DNA of 64,000 nt from Dendrophyllia cribrosa (lineage: Eukaryota; Cnidaria; Anthozoa; Scleractinia; Dendrophylliidae). The notes under the pieces were generated by a model that was given only the letters and a program-made list of their open reading frames with translations, ran no database searches and had not been told where the DNA came from. Location: contig JAJLRJ010000002.1 in assembly GCA_024195265.1 (NCBI GenBank), positions 21,911,070 through 21,975,069 on the forward strand, given 5' to 3'. This document shows, piece after piece, positions 25,601-31,600 of the stretch; position 1 is the first letter of the stretch, and each line of letters begins with the position of its first letter. The position numbers and the translations under genes are program-made.

Positions 25601-28600
25601 GGTTTGTAGTGCACACTTTTGGATAAACTGTTACCGTTGATTGAAATATTAATGTCAAGAAAAGCGACTGAGGTTTCGGAAATTTCCCAGGTATATTTCA
25701 GAGCTGGATGAAAAGTATTGACAGAAGTTATGAATTGACTACAAACCTACAGATTCCCACAGTTATCTGTTACACTTGTCCTTTCATTCACAACGCGGAC
25801 AAAATAACAGGACCCAAACGATCTATTAAAATCACTGATCGTTTTACATGCACCTCCGTAAATGTTATCTACTGCATAACATGTACTTTTTGCAAAAAGA
25901 TATACATTGGCGAAACAGGGAGGAGACTGGGCGACCGTTTTCGTGAACATCTCCGATACGTTGAAAAAAATGACAAAGACGCATCCAAACCAGTCGCGCG
26001 CCATTTTAATCTTACTAACCATTCTAAACAACACATGACAATCTGCGGCCTTTCCCTACACCAGGGTAACACAGAAAGCCGTAAAAACCTAGAACAAAAA
26101 ATCATCTTTCAAATCGGCACTCTCAAACCCCACGGAATCAACGAACGCTTTTCATTCAACTTATTTACAATTGTTTTTCACGTCACCAAATTTCCACCAA
26201 TAGCATAGCTCCACCGCTTACTATATAAAACCACACACTACCCACAATTCCTTGATTCGCTCCGACGAAGGGCTAGCGCTCGAAACGTCAGCTATTTGAA
26301 TCTTTTTACGGTGGTCAATTTACCTTATCGACTCAGTCGATAAAACTAAATTCTCGTGTTTCATCCCCCCACCGACGCAGCACCACAGTTTCTCTAGAAA
26401 CTAACCCCATTCATTTGTAATATAAGTATGAGCTACTTTCCTCTCTTTAGTGAGGTATAAATGAGAGAACTAGAATGTTTCCTTGGGAACCAAAATAGTA
26501 ATCATTTGTAAGGAAAACAATTGTTTGATCATATAATTAATTGTGTGGTAGTCTACACAAAACCGGATCCTCCTGTCTGTCTTCTACACTTATTTATTGC
26601 AGTTTAAGTTAAAGTCTTCTTGTAATGATCGCAAATTTCAATTTGTGGAATAACACAAAAAGAAAGAACACCTTATAAACATAGAGCTAAACAGTTTTCA
26701 TTTATAAATGGTATCTATTGGGAGCTTCATCCATTGGCTCAACATATAAAAGAAAACTGGAATTAACACATATTTATTTCAAAGAAAGATAGTCATGATC
26801 ACAATCAGAAATCTGGAAGATAGTGAACATCTGTAAATCCTATCTTAATATCACATAATTTTTATTACTCTCTATATAACAGGTTTGTGTCCTGTTGGTT
26901 GTATCCTAGTATGTTCTTTGTAATCTTATTCAGTGCATGTATGTATGTCAGTTGAATCTGTAACCTGTTGCACCTGTAAGGGGTGTCATTGGCTAGTATT
27001 ACAGCTGTGAGGAAATGCGCAGCAACACAAAGTAAGGCCTGTTGACCAGTTGTCACCTTTTAAACCTTTGTTCAGAAATTTAATGCTTGATTAAAAATAA
27101 TTTTTTGAGAACCCTGCAATTTTTCCATAATTATAGGATAAGTCAGTGGTGGAAAGTGGTAACTCGGAACCAGTGAAATCAATAGACGAGGATACCCAAC
27201 CAATCAAGACAGATGAAGGAGAAAATGAGGCCATAAACTCAGAAAAGACAACTGAAAACACTGAAAAAAGCACAAAAGATAGCGAAGATGAAGAAAGCCC
27301 TTCTTTAACTGATGAACCAGCTGTGCAAGAAGTCGACCAGAACAGTAAAAACATGGATAAAGAGCAAATAAAAGGACATGATCAAATCAACTGTGAAACA
27401 GCTGATGTGCAGAACAAAGGTCATGAACAAGACAACCAAGAAACATCTGATAAACAAATAAAAGTGCCTCAAGAGGAGATAAAAGGCAATGATGAACAAG
27501 GCAACCAAGAGCCACACCAAGAAAACAGTAATGACCCCCCTTCAGAAGTTGAAGACAATAGTACTGCTAGTCCACCGGAACAAAAAATGGATGATGCTTT
27601 ACAGCTAGTAAGTGACATCTCCATGTAATGAACACTAATTTCCTAAATGGTAGAGAAGTTGTAAACCCAGTATCGACCTCAGATATTGTGTTTATGGAAT
27701 GCGGTATTCAGTTTAGTTGCTAGTTATGTACCATAAAGTTTAAGGGTAAGAAGAGTTGTCGCTTTCAGCTTTAGCTAACTTCCACTACTAGTGGTTTTTA
27801 CTGGAGGTGATTAAATATTTATCAATGAAATCACCATTTTGTTGTCCACACAGTTGGTAAGGGTAAATAAGTTAATAATTTCAACTCATCCTTGCCTGTC
27901 ATGTCCTCAGGTAATGAATGCCAATGTTATTATGTGGTTGACAAAATGCCTAATTGTGACTGATGATGTCTGACCTGGCTGTTGTTTTTTTTTTCAGGGA
28001 CCAGATCTTGCAACTGATGATGAGTACTGGGATTTGTGGGAGGCAGTTAAAGTGGACAACATTGATGTGGTAATGAACAACATAACAAACAAATTGATTC
28101 TATAACACTACAACTTTTTATTATATAAACACCAATGAAATACCAGGTGAGCTTTCGCCGTAAACATCATATCTTTACACGTGAGAATAACATGTTATCT
28201 TCACACGTGAAAAGATCACCGTTGCTACGTTGTTCTACTTTAGGACTACAAAAAAATATAAAAGTGAAATGGTTTGATTTCATTGGTGTTTATATAATAA
28301 ACAGAACATTACATGGCCGCTTGAAGATACGAAATTTCTCTTCTCGTGTTGAAAAATATCTTCGCGCGGCCATGTAATATCCTCTATGTTTTCATTTAAC
28401 ACCAAGACTGGCACTGACTTAACTAAGGTTATAAGATAAGATTATGTTGTTTTAAAGTGCAATATTTTCAACAATTTCAGGTTAAAAATCTCCGCCAGGA
28501 AAAGAACATCAGATTCTCGCGATTTCAAGATAACAAAACGATCCTTCATCTTGGGGCTGAAAGAAATGCTACAAGGGTACTGTTTAGTCAATATTGTTTT

Positions 28601-31600
28601 TTCAACGCATTACCCTTAGCTAATGTATATATCCAACACCAAGACAGATTTTTAACCTTGTAAGTTTAGGGGGGGGGGTGGGGGGGGGGGGGGGGGGGGT
28701 GGGTGGGTGAAAGAAGCTCAGTGAGGCTGTCTGCAGTGGGGGAGTGATCATTTTTCAGGTGCATGGTTATAAAATGTGTACTAGGATGACCATGACAAAT
28801 TATGTTAGGTTGTTTCTTCTAGTTGTGTTGTTTCTCGTAAGGTTTATTACTATACATCAAATTTTATCTTCAGGGGGGTGCTACTTCTGATTCTGATTGT
28901 AGTTTTGTACTCTCAGCCAGCCAATAGTACAATGCACTTTTCTGTGATATTTTAATACCCGGTATTATAGGGGATCAGTCAAGATATGCTCCATCTGATA
29001 TTTCAAAATCTTGGAATCCAGGAGTTTATATTGTAAAAACAAGTGCAAAGTTAAAGTGTAAAAGTTAACAACAATAAGTAACAACAAATAGACAACGATT
29101 CTTGTAATGTGAATGTTAATTTTATTTTAAAATGACATTTTTTCATAGGTGGTCACTTACCTGTTGATAGAAGGAAAGCTAGATCCAAATATCAAGGATG
29201 AAATATTACAGGTCTTAATATTCGTCAATACAGTTGAACCTCTTATATTTAATTACCAGTACCTAAACATTAGGAAGGATTGTCACTTTAGAGAGGTGAT
29301 TGCTTCAAGGGCGTAGCCAGGGGAGGGTTCCAGGGGTTCTGGAATCGCCCTCCCCCACCCCCACTTACCTGGTCACTTACCTGGTCACTTACCTGCTGAT
29401 AGAAGGAAAGCTTGATCCAAATATTTGGCTAAATTAATCCCGCTCAAGGAAAAAAACCAAACAAAAAAAAACGAAATCCATTCCCTCAAAATCGCTTCAT
29501 TTTATCGCCAATAGTCGGCCACTAAGTTTCATGTTAACTCCCTTACTGACCTCCTAGGAAGCACTCCCGGTCCTCAGCTGCCGGCTCATATTCTTTGCTC
29601 ACCTTGCCCACCTTGCCCAATTTCGCTGTATCTCAAGTACCCAACCACACATAGCGAACCTACCTGCCACTGTCGCAAATCATGTCGGGAAATTCTATGG
29701 CAAAACTGAAATGGAGTGCCTGCCCGAAAATTATTCAAAATTACTATAAGTCTGGAAGCACTTCGGATATTGGGCATTTCAACCATGCCACGTACAGGAT
29801 AGCAAATGGCCCACAACTCACAATGCTGCCCCTTTTCTGATCCCAAGTGATTCCAGACTTTCCCACTGGCTCGTCTTGTCCACCACGGGCCCATTTTCAC
29901 CTCGAGCGCTGAATAGTGCTTTGGGCCGAGGCGTGGCAAGGACACACACTCATTTCTTCGAGAGGTGCCAGGGACTTAAGAATTTCCGGACTTCATGATG
30001 TCCTTCCATCACCGTGCTGGCCTTAAACATGGCTTAAACTAGCCACTGCGGTCCATTGTTTGTTGTCCATTGTTGTCTTGCAAATTCGATCGATATGAAC
30101 TGCCTATATGACGGTATGTTCGTTCAGGTCGTTGGTGCAGGTCAGGAGTATTGCGGTCGCATATTCTCACAGCCAATCTGCTTTGTAATGGCGTCAAAAT
30201 TACGCTCTGAATGTACAGTCAAAGCACTAGAGGGCCAGAACTCTACTTTTTCAGGTGAAATTAGTCAAATTCCTTCGGGTTGGTGCAAATTCGACAAGGG
30301 TTTGTAATATTATTGGTTGTACAATAAAATGAGGCAAATCTGAGCGAGAAAAAACTAAAAACAACCTAAAAAGCAACAAGTTGGTTATGCCCCGAGCCCT
30401 TCAATTGAAATATATCATTTATAATTTAGGGTGTTCCTTTACACGGAGCAGCTGAGTATGGCTCTGTTGATGCTGCAAAAGTTCTTCTAGAGCATGGAGC
30501 AGAGGTAAATAAATATCTATTCTAGTGATAACCGATATAATTATTTTATTTGCACTAACACTGTGCAGACCTTCCAACCCCCATCACATGCAAATCTGGA
30601 GGTTTTGAAAAAAAGTCCAGAAAAACCTGGAGATTGAGACCTCAAACCTGGAGATTTCCAAAATATGCGTCAAATAAAAAAAACAACAGATAATTTGCTT
30701 GAGTGTTTTTTTTTTTTACTTTTTAGTGCCCCCTTGGTTGTATTCTTTTGCTGCCTTTTTTGAAATTTGTGTTTGAAGGCTAAGCTTTCCCAGAGACCTT
30801 AGCGCACCGATGTTTCACTGGAATGAGGCTGACATTGTACCCAGGTTCCTCTCACAAATAGGTTTGATTAATTCGGCTGTTATGAACACAGATTATTCGA
30901 TATTCCTTCATACTTTGCGGAATTTTTTGGCAATTTCAAGGTTTTCTGGTTCACCGTGAGATTTAGAGGCAAAACCGTGAGACCATGAGATGGCATCCCA
31001 AACCGTGAGAGTTGGAAGGTCTGCACTGGGTCTAAAATAAGCTAGTTTATCTTGTAGATAGTGATTGCTGCACTTACATTAGTGGCAGCAACTGTAATTA
31101 TAACAAGTTGAATCCAGTGTGGACTCTCGATCTGGATCATGTCTACCACGGTCAACTGTTAATCAATACTATCAACTGGCGCTTGTTTTTTTAAATGCCA
31201 AAATTTAGGGGTGCCATGCCAAAATGTTTGTCATGTAAACCGCGCTATATTGGGCAACACTTGGTCAACGTGGTCACTACTATGTTGGTTGCTACTCGGT
31301 CGAGAATCAGTCAAGACAGTTAGACATGTGGCTAAGAATTGACAGCTGCAATCAGTGAACACAATATTGGTTGGTTTGTCCATTGACGTGGCCCATATGT
31401 TGACCGTTAGGTTACAGTCAACTGTCAGTGGCATATTGGTGAAAAGTCAGTAGTATATCTGTGTAGTCACAAGATTTTTTTCAAGATTTTGATCAATTCA
31501 GCCTTTGAATAAGAAAATTCCAAATTACCCCTGTTTAATAAACGCCAGGCGTTGAATAAATGCTGGGTTAAAATAAACACCGGGTCTGCGAGGCCGAGTT

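Larger units (their letters stand above)
24538..26417. mobile_element. Head-to-head inverted Penelope-like insertion
   Basis: A minus-strand copy (24538-25740) and a shorter plus-strand copy (25741-26413) of the same element are joined head to head, so both outer ends are 3' ends. Flanks TAATATAAATATGAG (24523-24537) and TAATATAAGTATGAG (26418-26432) agree at 14 of 15 bases, indicating a single insertion with target duplication. Sequence is nearly the same as the 18151-19770 copy, so the family was recently active. Confidence 0.85.
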
